The notes beneath the pieces are model-generated. The model did no database searches, had not been told where the DNA came from, and saw only the letters and a program-made list of their open reading frames with translations. Source: Amaranthus tricolor (Eukaryota > Streptophyta > Magnoliopsida > Caryophyllales > Amaranthaceae). Taken from it: a stretch of DNA of 64,000 bases. The stretch is taken from contig NC_080058.1 in assembly GCF_026212465.1 (NCBI RefSeq), positions 4,803,501 through 4,867,500 on the forward strand, given 5' to 3'. The translations under genes were made by a program, and so were the position numbers. Shown here one piece after another: positions 39,966 through 52,500 of the stretch (positions are counted from its first letter, which is position 1; each line of letters starts with the position of its first letter).

Positions 39966-40748
39966 AAACGTATATAAAAAAACAAATAAGAGTGAAGTCA
40001 AGATTTTAAATTCCGAGCATAAATAGTTGACATATATACTAAAATAACCAAAGCCGTGTGATTGATATACTAGCAAACTATATTTTTGGCGAACAATATA
40101 CAAGCAAGTTGAATCTAATAAAATAAGCTAAAAGTCTAGTTTTTGTATGTAAATGAAAATATTTTGAAGTATTTTGGATGAAGTTGTTAAATATTAGTCT
40201 TATAACTATTTATAGCCTTTTTAAAGACTTAAATCCGTGAAACTCACCTTTTAACTTGATTTTTTAATATTTAATTAGTCCTAATATTATATGATATAGT
40301 ATTATAAAATAGTAAATATATAAGAGAATCGAACTTAAATTACAATTGGCCTGTATTTAGAGGCCGAGAGTGGGTCCCCCAACCTTATGTGGCTTCAGCC
40401 ATAATTACAAAGCTCGTATCTTTTTTGTGAGTCGAAATTAGGGAAATATAGAAGTAAAAAGAAAATATATAGAAGTTTACAAGGCCGTCTCTTAATTTTG
40501 GGGCCTCTGTGGTAATTTTATCTTAAAAACCCTTAGAATATAAGAAAAGAAAATATAAAATTTTAGTATATGATATTCTCTATTTATAAAATATTAATAT
40601 TTAATTCTTTATTACTTGGTTACTCCCGTGTAAATTAGTATCCGTACGTTCGAAGTAATTAAAACAATAAATCAAATAAGCATAAAAATAGATTTGTAGA
40701 GCCCCTATAGCCTGTAATAACAGGCTCTATACTGTAGATCGCTTTCGA

Positions 40749-40749
<1 letters not shown>

Positions 40750-40800
<51 letters not shown>
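40750..40800. repeat. (TA)n microsatellite
   Basis: About 25 TA units in copy A of the tandem duplication. Confidence 0.97.
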
Positions 40801-40802
<2 letters not shown>

Positions 40803-41209
40803 CACAAGCTATTGTTCACCAACACTGCAATTCTATACATTCCTACTATATATATATATTACACAAGCTATTGTTCACCAACACTGCAATTCTATACATT
40901 CCTACTATTTACTAGTTCGTCGTTTGCACAATTCAAAATGAAGCATTCACAAATCATATGCTTTACTTTACTTTTAGGGAAATTCCATATGGTACCATTC
41001 AATTTTTGAAATATCAGTAATAGTACTTTTTTAAGAAAATTTCACATGATAACATTTAATTTATGCACTATCTAGTTGCTGTAATATTTTCCGTTAAGTT
41101 CTTGTTAAATTCCCTTTAATTCATCATTTTGTAAGTTTTTTTTTCACATGGTAGCATCCGGTTTTTAAACTTTATAATGCCAACAATTTTATTAGTGCTT
41201 GATAGAAGT

Positions 41210-42625
41210 GTTCATTTAGGTAATTGAATAAGTTTTGGATCAAGTTTTTCGGTGTGGTTTCAAATTGGGTTGTGTGATCATGTTGGTTTTTGTATAATTT
41301 CAAGTTTATTTTGAAGTAGGGTCAAGTCGCGCTCTCTTACATGATCGGGTAGATATCAGGTCGTTGGGTCTGTTTTGAAAATCTTTGTATGTGGGCTTCA
41401 ATTTGACGTTTACTTGTGTTGGGATGATTTATCCCACATTGACAAATTGAAGATGGTGTCTATATTTTATAAGTTATTGGTGTCCTTCCCATTGTCATAT
41501 GATTTCGGATAGAATATATCCATGGCTTATGAAGTGTGTGCACTTCTATTTCACCGATAATATGTTAATATTTTCAATAAGTCTAGCCTAATTTGACAAC
41601 TTAATATTGAAATTCGACTTTAAAAATAAATTTTACCATAATTTAAAATCAATATGAATTCAAGATTTGATTTTGACTTGCGATACACCTGAATCGCAAC
41701 TAATATGATAGCTCAAATAAATATCTCTAATTTTTATAGTTTATTCACCTCTAAAAAACCTACATATAGGTGTAGAATGACAAATAAGGTGAAGTCAAGA
41801 TTATAGTTGACATATATACTACTAAAATAACAAAAGTCGTGTGATTGATAACAATGTACAAGCACGGTAAATCTAATAAAATAAGCTGAAAGTCTAGTTT
41901 TTGTATCTAAATGGAAATATTTTGAAGTATTTTGGAAGAAGTTGTTAAATATTAGTCTTAAAAAACTATTAATTTAAAATTTATAGCCTTTTTTAAGATT
42001 TAAACTTGTGAATCCAATATTCACCTTTTTAACTTGATTTTTTAATACATAATTAGTCCTAATATTATATAATATACTAAATTAAATTACAATTGGCCGC
42101 ATTTATAGACCGAGGGTGGATCCCCCCGACCCTATGTGGCTTCACCCATGATTACAAAGCTCCTACCTTTTTTTTTTTGTGTGTTAAAATTAGGAAAAAT
42201 ATAGAAGTAAAAAAAAAGAGAAAATATAGAAGTTTACAAGGCCATCTCTTAATTTTGGGGCCTGCACCAATTTAATCTTAAAAATCCTTAGAATATTAAA
42301 AAAGAAAACATAAAATTTTAGTAATATGATAAAATTTCTCTATTTATAAAAATATTAATATTTAACTCTTTATTAATTAATTACTCTCGTGTAAATTAGT
42401 ATCCATATGTTTGAGATAATTAAAACAATAAATCAAATAAATATAAAATTAAATTTAGTTATTCAAATGCAAAAACTATTGGGACTTGCGCTTATATATT
42501 ACACAAGCTATTGTTCACCAACACTATGCAATTCTATACACTCCTACTATTAACTTGTACGTCGTTTGCACAATTCAAAATGAAGCATTCACAAATCACA
42601 TGCTTTACTTTACTTTTAATATATT
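41210..42625. repeat. Tandem segmental duplication, copy B
   Basis: Second copy of 38945-40980. It has its own insertion of about 110 bp near 41575-41685 and no (TA)n run. No protein-coding content is recognised in either copy. Confidence 0.85.
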
Positions 42626-42779
42626 AGAATATTTGTCGTGCTTTACTAATCATCAATGCAATAAGTGTATTTATACGCATATACATAGTGTTGGGGCTAA
42701 AATTGTAATAATAAAAAATTATTTATACAATTAAATTACTATCATACCATTCACGGATACTCTTTCTAAATCATCAGAT

Positions 42780-43290
42780 AGAATTTTTAAAAGTCTCTTT
42801 GTAGAGATATCTTCAATCTAATATCGAGACGACATGTAAAATGCAAAGTTCACCACGTTGAACTTTCTCACGAATGAAGTGCACATCGTCAAGCTCAATA
42901 TGCATGGTTAGTGTGTTGATGATGCGTATAATTACCTAGAAATAAGTGAATATAACATTTCATACTATAAAATTGTTGCTAAGGATATGGGGAAGCGAAG
43001 ATCAATCTAGTGAGATTCAGCAACATTAGCTACCTCACGATATTATACTTTTGCTCTAGATTTGGATAGAGTTCTTGCAGTTGATTGACCATAAAATAAA
43101 ATTATCGTTGAGGAAAACACAGTTTCTAGATGTGAATCGACGAGTATATAGGCAACCTCGCCATTTTGCATCATTGTATGATAAGATAGGTCAAAGAAGA
43201 TTTGTAGAATGAAGTCCAAAATCAAGATATAGTGCATCGACTATAATATAGCGTATAGAAGAATTAAAGTTAGAAATGCTTACTTGCTCA
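42780..43290 (-). pseudogene. Decayed Copia RNase H/pol C-terminus
   Basis: Minus-strand fragments in shifting frames resemble the end of Copia pol. One part reads like STARTLSKSRAKV...REVANVAES (the SSTEAEYRA-type block), followed by HIELDDVHFIREKVQRGEL (the HIEIDxHFVRE block). Stops and frameshifts are frequent, and no LTRs were paired with it. It is an old, non-functional fragment. Confidence 0.6.
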
Positions 43291-43570
43291 AGAATTTCTT
43301 CAACATATTTTCGCTAAGAAAGAAATAAAAAAAATAAAACCATTAGTTAATTTATGTATTTTATTTCCTATCACATACCAATTATACAAAGTGAACATGT
43401 GGATGAATCTTAAACATAATATGTCTATGGAAGCTAGTCATTAAATTATACTCATTCATTAGCTTATGTATGATGATATAAAACCCTATGAAACTCATGA
43501 TAACATTTATTTACTTTATAATTCTCCTATTAATTAACAATGCCACACAAATTATTTTAGTCTACAACTC

Positions 43571-43737
43571 ATCTTATATGAGACCGTCTTACCATGAGGC
43601 TGATCTACATATAATTAATTCATTTTTGTAATTAATCTCTTTAAAATATAAGTTATTTCTTTAATATATTAAATGTATATGGGATCAGCCCAATAGAGAT
43701 GGTCTTATCATGAGACCATCTCATTTAAAAATTTGTG
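43571..43737. mobile_element. MITE with GAGAC-type termini, short copy
   Basis: The ends TTATATGAGACCGTCTTACC and GGTCTTATCATGAGACCATC are inverted. It belongs to the same family as 33073-33307. Confidence 0.55.
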
Positions 43738-43739
43738 TT

Positions 43740-46700
43740 TAGTCGATCCCAATAAACGTACCTCATTACTATTTTAAAATATATAGATAAGACGACTGCA
43801 CCACATTAGCATGTCTTTACTTTTATATTCTTTCTTATTTTTGAGCGAGTCCGTCTCAGCCCACTCAACTAATCAACTTTTTAATTTTCGTGTCATTTTC
43901 GCTTAGGGCAAAATTGGAGGGATGGAGTAGGTGGTATATTAAATGAGGTAGAGGCATTGAAGGAACATGATAATAAAAATGATGATATAGGGAGTAGTAT
44001 TAGTACATAAAAAGTATAGACGACATAGAACACACTATATGGTGTATGGAATAGCAGAAAGAGATCTGGGAAGATACTAAATAGTAATAATAACGATAGA
44101 TAGTTGATGAAATCGAGACCCCACGATGCAGATTGCTGAGTTTTTATTTAATGACATCCATCCATCACTACCAAGAGCATGCATGTAGCATGTTATATGT
44201 TCCCCTCTTTTTCATCACTTAATTAATTCTTTCTATATTCACTTTTCCTATGACAATGACCTTTCTTTGTTTTTTTTTAAATAACTCACTTAATTTTAGT
44301 TGATTTATTAATTAATTATAGAATTAGCTGATAGACCGAATATAGAAATTAAAATATTTTAAAGGTTATAATAATATTTGCTTTTTAACTCAAATAAAAT
44401 GACACGATTCTTTATTAAGTCTAAACATTACTATTTTATTTCATAACGATCTTTTGATTAAAAATGTAAGATTTTGAAAAGTCAAAGAAAGAAGTCAAAT
44501 ATTAAAGGTAAATTCACTCATTTTACTACTTTTTTCGTTTTAATTTGTTTATATAATTCGACCAATTAAAAATTTTACAATTTTAGTCAAAGTGTAAGGT
44601 GAAGAAACTAAAACATAAGAAGTAAATTAATAATTAGCTGGTAGATATCTACTTCATATATCCTACGTTGGTTTTTTAAATGAATGAGACAATTATTCCC
44701 CTATTAATGTCATCATATATTATATATAATATAATAATATATATTCTCCCTTGATTTACGTAATAAACTATAATTAGTCCTAAAATCTAGAGATCTCATC
44801 ACCGATTCTTATTATTATTATTTTTCCAAATTAATTTTGTCTTTTATGATGTTGTATTTATTCAAGAACATGAGCATCCAAACTAAGTCAAGGTTATAAT
44901 TAATACAAAGTTTGATGACTACAATGCTTATACCTTTTAACTTCTATCGAACTATAAATTTGCTTTTTTTTTTTTTTTAATAAACTGACAAAATCCCATG
45001 AGCTGCTGCCTGCTTGCATGCTACAATTAGTATATAATGCATGCATTTGTTGTTGATATTTGATAGTATCATGTTCATTGTATTTGCATGTATGCACCCT
45101 TATACTTAATTTATGTTAATCATGACTATCGATTAGCATGTGTAAAAGTGCGGTAGGACTGGAGGCACATATATATATGTATGTACGTTGCCATTTGACT
45201 CTCGTAATTACTAATTAATTCTTTCAATTCTTGAAATTTTAGGTATACTTGAGAAAAAAATAAAATTATGCATGCATTGAATTTATTTGACATTTTGATA
45301 ACTATTAAAAATATTTAAATTGAAAGTAGTATATTGTTATAGTGACATTTATTAATGAATTTGAACTAGTATAAAGGTAAAGATAAGACTTTTCTTGTAT
45401 GGATTCGTTAGATAACTCAGTTTGGTTAAATATAAATTACTATTTTTCTAAAAAAAAATTATAATTATTGAGCCCAAATTCAAATTTCTTTAGTCAAATA
45501 ATAACTATTTGAGGTTTCTAATCTTTATATAATCACCTTATTTATGTATGGCAACAAGATATAGATTGGCAAATTGAATGATGTACGTTACTAATTGCTT
45601 GCAAAATTTTTGGTCATACGACATGGAATTTTTTGACCTTTTAAACTATCTTAATATATTATGTGGATCCGTCATTGCAAAGAGGTCTATTGCATAAGAC
45701 CCCATTTATTAATGGGCCCCAAAAATTATTTTTATATTTTATATATTGTTTTGATTACCGCAAACATATGTTTACTATTTTACATGAAAGTAATTAAGTA
45801 ATAAAAAAACATAATATTAGTTGTTTTAGAATATGCAAACCAATAAGAAAAAAGCTAATGACTTCGGTCATACTTTCTCATTTTTTGAACTCTCATTTTT
45901 GTTTAAAAACTTGTATATTAGCTAGTTGATTATTGGTAAGTTTAATGGAGAGATTTTTCCATATATTGGTATTTAATTTTTTTTTTCTTAAACTGTAAGG
46001 GTCTATAAGATAGAATTGACACGGGAGTTTCAAAATTTACAAGACAGACCTAATCTTAAGTATAATATATTAGAGGTTCAAAACATATTTGATCCAATGT
46101 TTTTTAGATCTTATATAACTGAATCGACTTAACCCAATTTCAATAATTAATGAATTTGTAACAATGTAAAAACGAATGCGGACACAAAACTTCTTTTGGC
46201 TTGACCCAAAATACTTGACCTCAATTCGATCAAATGGCCTAAATTAGCACCTCTAAACATACTACAACTATATACATAAGTGGCGTATGTTTTATTCATT
46301 TAGCAAAATTTAAAGTAATTAATAGTCTATGCGTTTCAATTTATTTGAAATATTTTGATTATAGTTGTGAGAGTTTTTGGTTAAAGTGTAAGAAACAAAT
46401 TAAAATCAAGGAATTTAATTACTATTCATATACTTCTTTTATCCCCTAACATTTATTACGAAGATAAAAATTGAACAAACTAAGATAAGAAATGAAAGTG
46501 GGTAAACAATTGTTAAAAAAGAAAAAAAATGTGCATGCCATATACTAAGGTTCGAACCAAATTAGTATTGTCATATAGGAAAACTCCTTTCAACTTAACC
46601 AACACGCATATTAATATTTGTGGCATGTATCCGCCTCTGGTTATTTCCATAAATAACTAAGTGGGCACATCTCTATTTGTCTTTTCCTTTGAAGAGGCAC

Positions 46701-47085
46701 GTGTATAATCTGTACGCTATCCTTCTCATTTGAATTGTAACTTCTGGGTTGATGACTAAATAAGGCAACTCAATTGTTAGATTACAGTTTTAATTTAACT
46801 TAATTACTCATTTTTTTAAAAAAAAGTTTGACCTAGAAAGATTGTAATATTTTCATTATCCATATTAAATAGTAATAATGAGTTTGAGTTTTACTTTTTA
46901 TAAAATGTATGTCGTTTCCGTGGTAGTGGAGCTAGCATTTTCTTCATAATTTTCTATCACCATTTAATACTGAAAACGACGATGTATTAGAGTTCGAACA
47001 ACGTGTTTCAAACTCCAATATTACCAAGATCGAGTGTATGAGGTTTTAGTGACAAACAAATTACGCTAACAATGATATCAATGTT
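43740..47085. other. AT-rich intergenic, no gene seen
   Basis: No exon chain, tRNA or intact element is recognised. Short blocks resembling MITE termini occur (44520-44600, 46310-46450). Any gene here would have to be unlike known families or very short. Confidence 0.55.
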
Positions 47086-47835
47086 TGTAGGAGAAAATAA
47101 AGCAATAAAACGACACAAAGATTTAACGAGGTTCACCCAACTAAGGCTACGTCCTCCGGTGTGTAGTATCTCTTATATTATCAAAAGGAGTTCAAAGAAC
47201 TCTCAAATATGGAGAATTACATTAGAGAAGAGATATAGGCTAGTGTTTGGCTTGGGGTGTAATTTTGTGGATGTCAATTTGATGATTGAGAGCTCCCTAT
47301 ATATAGTACTAGGTACATAAATATCATTAGCTCACTAAATACAGAATTAATATTGAATAATGAATGACATGAAACTTCTCCAAGAACTTGAAAGGTCGAA
47401 AACAGCATCTTAGGCACATCAGAGGAACCGCTCGGCTGGAACAGAGAGCTCGCTCGGTCGAGCGGCTCGGTCGAGCGGAGTACAGACCCTTTCTGGATGC
47501 ATTCTGTTTGCTCGCTCGATCAATCAATAAGGCTCGCTCGGTCGAGCGGACAGGTCGAGCGACCATTCTGCTTCTTCTGTCAGAATTCTGATCGAGCTTC
47601 AATAAATCAAACATAAACCAAGTCCTTTGCACTTTTTCATTAAGTCCCATAACTCTCACACTTCATTACCTTATTAATCTACACTTAATCATCATTATAA
47701 ATCAATCATCAAAACTTAACTTAATACATCCATATTAACACATTCATGGGATTCCATCCCAAAGGTCACACATGAATGCACCTCATTAAATGTGCACTCA
47801 AGTCACACTAATCACAACAAATACCATATTTTTTC
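47086..47835 (-). mobile_element. Copia-like LTR (solo or 5' LTR remnant), minus strand
   Basis: Read on the minus strand it has a TG start near 47835, GC palindromes between 47562 and 47429, a TATA box ACTATATATAGG (47308-47297), a segment CACACCGGAGGACGTAGCC followed by GGGTGAACCTCGTTAAATC common in Copia LTR 3' halves, and an end CTCCTACA (47086). After it TTGATATCATTG (minus, 47081-47070) faintly resembles the Met-tRNA primer site. No target duplication is seen, so the limits are approximate. Confidence 0.5.
47429..47562. promoter_or_regulatory. CGCTCGGTCGAGCG palindrome cluster
   Basis: Near-perfect 14-bp palindromes lie at 47451-47464, 47464-47477 and 47535-47548, with half sites at 47429, 47513 and 47552. 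The cluster is 120-250 bp upstream of the minus-strand LTR TATA box. Binding or methylation function is inferred. Confidence 0.6.
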
Positions 47836-48057
47836 AAGTGATAATAGATAAGAATGATGTTATAAAGATAAAAATAATAAGAGTACAACAAACTTGATAT
47901 ATAATAAGTCTTGATAATACCACATTTTCATAGTATGTGACTCATAATGTTATGTTTTTTTTACCTAGAACTATTGAAGATTTGTATTATCAGATCCTCA
48001 ATTTAAATTGAATCTAAGTCTGGTGTTTTAGAGCACGCTTATTTCCGAAAACTTGAA

Positions 48058-48407
48058 AAGAATAAATTTATTATAAAAAAATTCCTAAAATAAGCTTCGA
48101 AAATTTTTAATTCTCAAAATAAGCATTTTGTCTCCGAGCCTAAGGTCAGGTATATTTGCTGTTGTTAATAACGAATAAAGAAACTGATAAAAAAGTCTAA
48201 ATTCTTTGTTCACTGTTGGTAACAACGAACAAAAGGAAGACAATGTCATAGCGTTGAAAGAGACAAAAAAATAAAAAAGTTTGTTCACTGAAACTAATAA
48301 CGAATAAATGTCGGCCTCAGCTTTGGCATGAAAACACTTATATTATAAATTAAAATTTTTCGAAACTTATTTTGAAATTTTTTTGTATAATAAATTTATC
48401 TTTTAAA
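48058..48407. mobile_element. Palindromic MITE/foldback, second copy
   Basis: The ends GAATAAATTTATTATAAAAA and TTGTATAATAAATTTAT are inverted. The interior shares CGAGCCTAAGGTCAGGT, GACAATGTCATA and GTTxxTAACxxCGAAC motifs with 31889-32307. It is more decayed on one arm. Confidence 0.6.
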
Positions 48408-49311
48408 TTTTTCACCCACATGGGATGGTTTGGAGTTTGAACAACTTAGGATTCGTTTGTTATGGTGTTTTAATTAAAAAATAAAACTATGAAATTAGAA
48501 AAAGTAATTTTTATTTTTTATTGTCGATTTTTAAAACATTATATTCTCAATAAATTTAACTTAAAAATTAAAAAACCAAAAAAATTACAGTAATATCGAA
48601 CAGACACACTAACGGTTGCCACGTTTAAGACACCGAGTAAGGCCGACAATGTGAGACAAACGTCGAAAAAGATGGAGTTTATAGATGTTAGTTTATACTT
48701 CTATGTTGATTTGTGATCAATGCCTTTCACTCACTGATCACTGCTCATTGACTTGTCAATTTAGATGTGTCATCTCATTACAAACTTTTTACTTCAACTA
48801 AATTATGTTTTCCTTTCAGCCTTAAATTAGCTTACTAGTACCATGTCTTGCACGTTCTTACACAACGTAACAAATTTGGATTTTCCCTTGAATATATATG
48901 GATTATTCAGGTACTAAAATTATTTATACTTTTTATTTATGTTAAGATTATTATACGTTAACTAAAAATTATTTTTAATTAGTATTATCGTTAACAAAGG
49001 TAAAATTATGTATATACAATCTTCCAAATCCTATTCTTGTTATGAGCCACTAAATGAAATTTGTGATTTGTTGGGAAATACAATTTGGTTATCTATTAAC
49101 CAATAATGTAAAATCATTAAGATGATTATAGCGTAGTAATGAAAATGTACAATCATAGGCACAAAAATTTCTCACAATTCTAACAAGATGAAACTTTTTC
49201 CAAGGTCTTCACTTTATTTTTCTCCCCTCTTTTCAAGTCTAATCTCTTTCTTTTGAATCGGGATAAATTAGAAAATCCAAACAGACAATGATAAAAATAA
49301 ATTAATCATTT

Positions 49312-49382
49312 TATACCTAGTGAGAATCAAACACTTGCCACTAGAGTGAAAGAAAAAGACTTTAACCACTAGGTTAACACAT
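49312..49382 (-). mobile_element. tRNA-derived SINE-like head
   Basis: The minus strand reads CCTAGTGGTTAAAGT (A-box-like) and, about 40 nt later, GTTTGATTCTCACTAGG (B-box-like). It cannot fold as a complete tRNA, so it is a pol III-type SINE head rather than a gene. Confidence 0.5.
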
Positions 49383-49579
49383 AATATTAAGTCTCACTAG
49401 TTTAACTCAACTTTGGTTCATTATGTCCATTTGGGTATAGAAAAAATGATGTTATAAATTCAGTCTTCAAATCAAAACTGGATTATAAATGTAATTTGCA
49501 AGTTTGTAACAAAATGTTGTTCACTTCAATTACGTTGCTAATAATAGCAAAACTCTCAGAAACAAGAATGAGCTCTGAT

Positions 49580-52500
49580 CTAATCACTTGAATATGTTAC
49601 ACGAGATGAATGTGAAGCTCCAACAGAGGACATGTTCTCTGTTGAGTATGTCACATATAAGTTATAACCATCCCTTAGCAAGTTTGCAAGGATGGTTATA
49701 AAAACTGCCAAATCTCGGTCCGTGTTCTGCAAAATCAAATACAATGTAAACAATACTGAACAGGTACAAGACTATAACTTATTTACTGTTGTCATTCTTC
49801 AATTGTGAATTGCATACATCAAATCAAACTGTAGATGATTTTCCGAAGGGTCAGGTCTTGTCTCAATTGGAATAAACATTGCTTTCCCTAGACAAGCATT
49901 TGGGTTCGATTGTTACCAGGTTTTCCCTTTTCCTCAGCCTACCCTGTAAGGCTGTAATCAAACAAAAAGGTCATTTCCCAAAAAGTAGATTTAGAAACTT
50001 TTTCTCAAGTATATGAACGCTTCAGCAAGTACCTGGACATATCCCATTTGAGTATATTGCATACGGACCTAAACTTGGTTATTCAACGTTTTGTGAAATG
50101 CAACCTGTACATATGTTGTTAACATGAGGTAAGATGACAACGATTATAATAACTGTTCAGAAAATCTCTGTTGACAATAAATGAGAACGTAAAATGGAAA
50201 CTTCATGAATAAGACCACAAAGATTGAGATACGTACAGATGTTGATGTTTTGACAAGTTCCCTTATAGCCATCGTCGCATAGCAAGATGATGGGAGGGTA
50301 AAACGGAGCTTGAGAGCTGTCAGTTGGGCCTCTGAATCGAGCGATCTATCATTGCCTTTTTCCACTTGAATCCTATCCCCAGATTTAGAATTTGTAAGAA
50401 TATCTGACCCTGAATCGGAGATCTCATTTGCACAATCTGTCTCAGTGTCAACAGGTTTTCCATCTTTACATATGTTGGATGCATTAGTCAAATTCGCTGA
50501 GTAGAGCGTGCTGTCATTGCCTTTTTCCACTAGAATCGTATCCCCAGATTTGGACTTTGTAAGAATATCCAAATCTGTATCTGCCAAAGGCAAATTAGCA
50601 TTCTTGTACTTCAGTATTTGCCTGTGAAAAAAATGTGAAATCTTCATATACAGAACAGGTCTGCATCTAACTTAACTGAAGCACAACTTATGATTCAAAA
50701 TGAACAAGAATGAAAGACTACCATTCAAAATCAATTGGTTTCTGGAAAACACGTCTATAAGCACCACTCATACTAGTTATTGAAAATTCCCTAACAAGGA
50801 GAATAAAATTATTAAGATGCAGAGAATACTGAAAAAGAAGGACTAATTATTCAAGGGAAATCCTAAATATTTACTATTATTTGCTGCAAGCTCAATATAG
50901 TATTAAAACATACTTGACACTGTGCACACTCTCTGTCAAGCTGATATTATCCTGAAAAGCACACAAAAAAACGAATAAATAAAAGTGGGAAAAGGGGTTT
51001 GTGTCTATTACAAAGAGCTAACAATAAAACACAACCAAGGCATCGGATTATTACACTATAGCCTAGGCCTGTTAAAAATTGATGCAACACATGGATTGAA
51101 CATATTTCGGCCTAAAATCTGAAACCCAATAAACATCGATGAAAACTTTGTTAGCAAAAAATGGAATGAGAAGCAATTCTGCCACTGTAGCATGAGCTTA
51201 CACAGGTTTGTACCAAAACAAATCTTAAAAGCTACAGAAAGGGTATCTTACAAAGAATACCCACAAGGCATCCTTGGCTCCAAGCTTAGTGGTAAGTAGT
51301 GCAAGGCGCCCCTAGGAACAGGGGTTGCACCACTCCTGTACTCCTAGGCATATGCCTCATGGGCCTCTACTCTGCTAGCACATGAGGCAAATACAATGGT
51401 TTTAGGGAACTAGATCTTGACTACAGTAACCAATGAAATTACTGCTTTACCTAGATGGGAAAAAATATCCCTATTCCAGAGTCATAAGAAAAGCAAGAAT
51501 TAGGTCCTTGGGGATTAATCACAATGTACCAGAATTCAAGTCTCCAACAGTGACAGACATTTGGTAAGCCATAAAATTATAATTTAATCATGCATGATAA
51601 ATCACTCTGGATAGTGCTAAACTGCTAATGTAACTCCCAACTCCCAAGAAAACATTTTCCAAGTGTAGATACTCCACTACATATCAAAATCACCCACAAA
51701 ACATGCAAGATGTTATAGTCCTTTTCAGCAAAAATAACTCAATAAATTTAAGAGAAGACACTTTCGGGTTCAATTGATAAAATAACTGAACTTTTAAGAG
51801 CGCCAATTATACCTCATGCCTAAATTTCATTCAATTAGATAAATATCCAATTCCCACTAATCCAGTCTATGTTGAGTGTTGACACTCGACACCGTGTTTG
51901 AGTTATAAATTGAGTAATTATACCTTCCTAGCCACCTCATGATAGACATGAGCAACATCATTCGCTGGATAAAATGCCTTTGAACTGCAGGTGTAATGGA
52001 GTTAACGAGAATTGTACATTGCAATCCAACATCATGCCAATTTAATGAAATATACATCAATAAGACAAGTAACTTACCCGGGCAATGGAAGGACAACATC
52101 ATCAATTGTATACTTCTGTCTGAGTAAATCTTCCTCATCAACAGCCTGACAAGTTCATTATTAAATCTAACAAAAAGCTATAAAAGCTTTTCAAACCATT
52201 ATAACCTTCCATGCCCAAAGGTGCAAAATAATTTTTCATAGTGAAACATGAACATTTATGTCCAATATCACAATAGGGCCAAGTTTCGTTTTTTTGTTTT
52301 GGATTTTAAAGAACAATAATAAAAAGGTTCAATAAACAAAACTTTCATACACCTTAATAATGTGAAGTTGCAGTTACTGATGATATTCGCTACCAAGGAT
52401 CAATAAAAAACAAATTCTTTGTTATTACCAATAAGGGTAAGCTTGTGTGCATCCAAGCTTCCAATCCCCGTCTAGGTAGGAGCCACTTCATGACATTAGA

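Larger units (their letters stand above)
38945..40980. repeat. Tandem segmental duplication, copy A
   Basis: Collinear with 41210-42625 over many blocks: GATGGTTTATCC.ACATTGACAAATTGAAG, CGATACACCTGAATCG, TAAAAGTCTAGTTTTTGTAT, CCTTATGTGGCTTCA.CC and ACACAAGCTATTGTTCACC. Copy A carries a foldback insertion (39433-39965), a (TA)n run (40750-40800) and a small internal duplication of the ACACAAGC block. Confidence 0.85.

Noticed and set aside
40749..41009. 86-codon ORF starting with Tyr-Ile repeats
   Set aside because: It begins in the (TA)n microsatellite and continues into the duplicated non-coding block.
49844..49980. tRNA gene
   Set aside because: A- and B-box-like motifs are present but no complete cloverleaf or acceptor stem forms. 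It is a SINE-like fragment.
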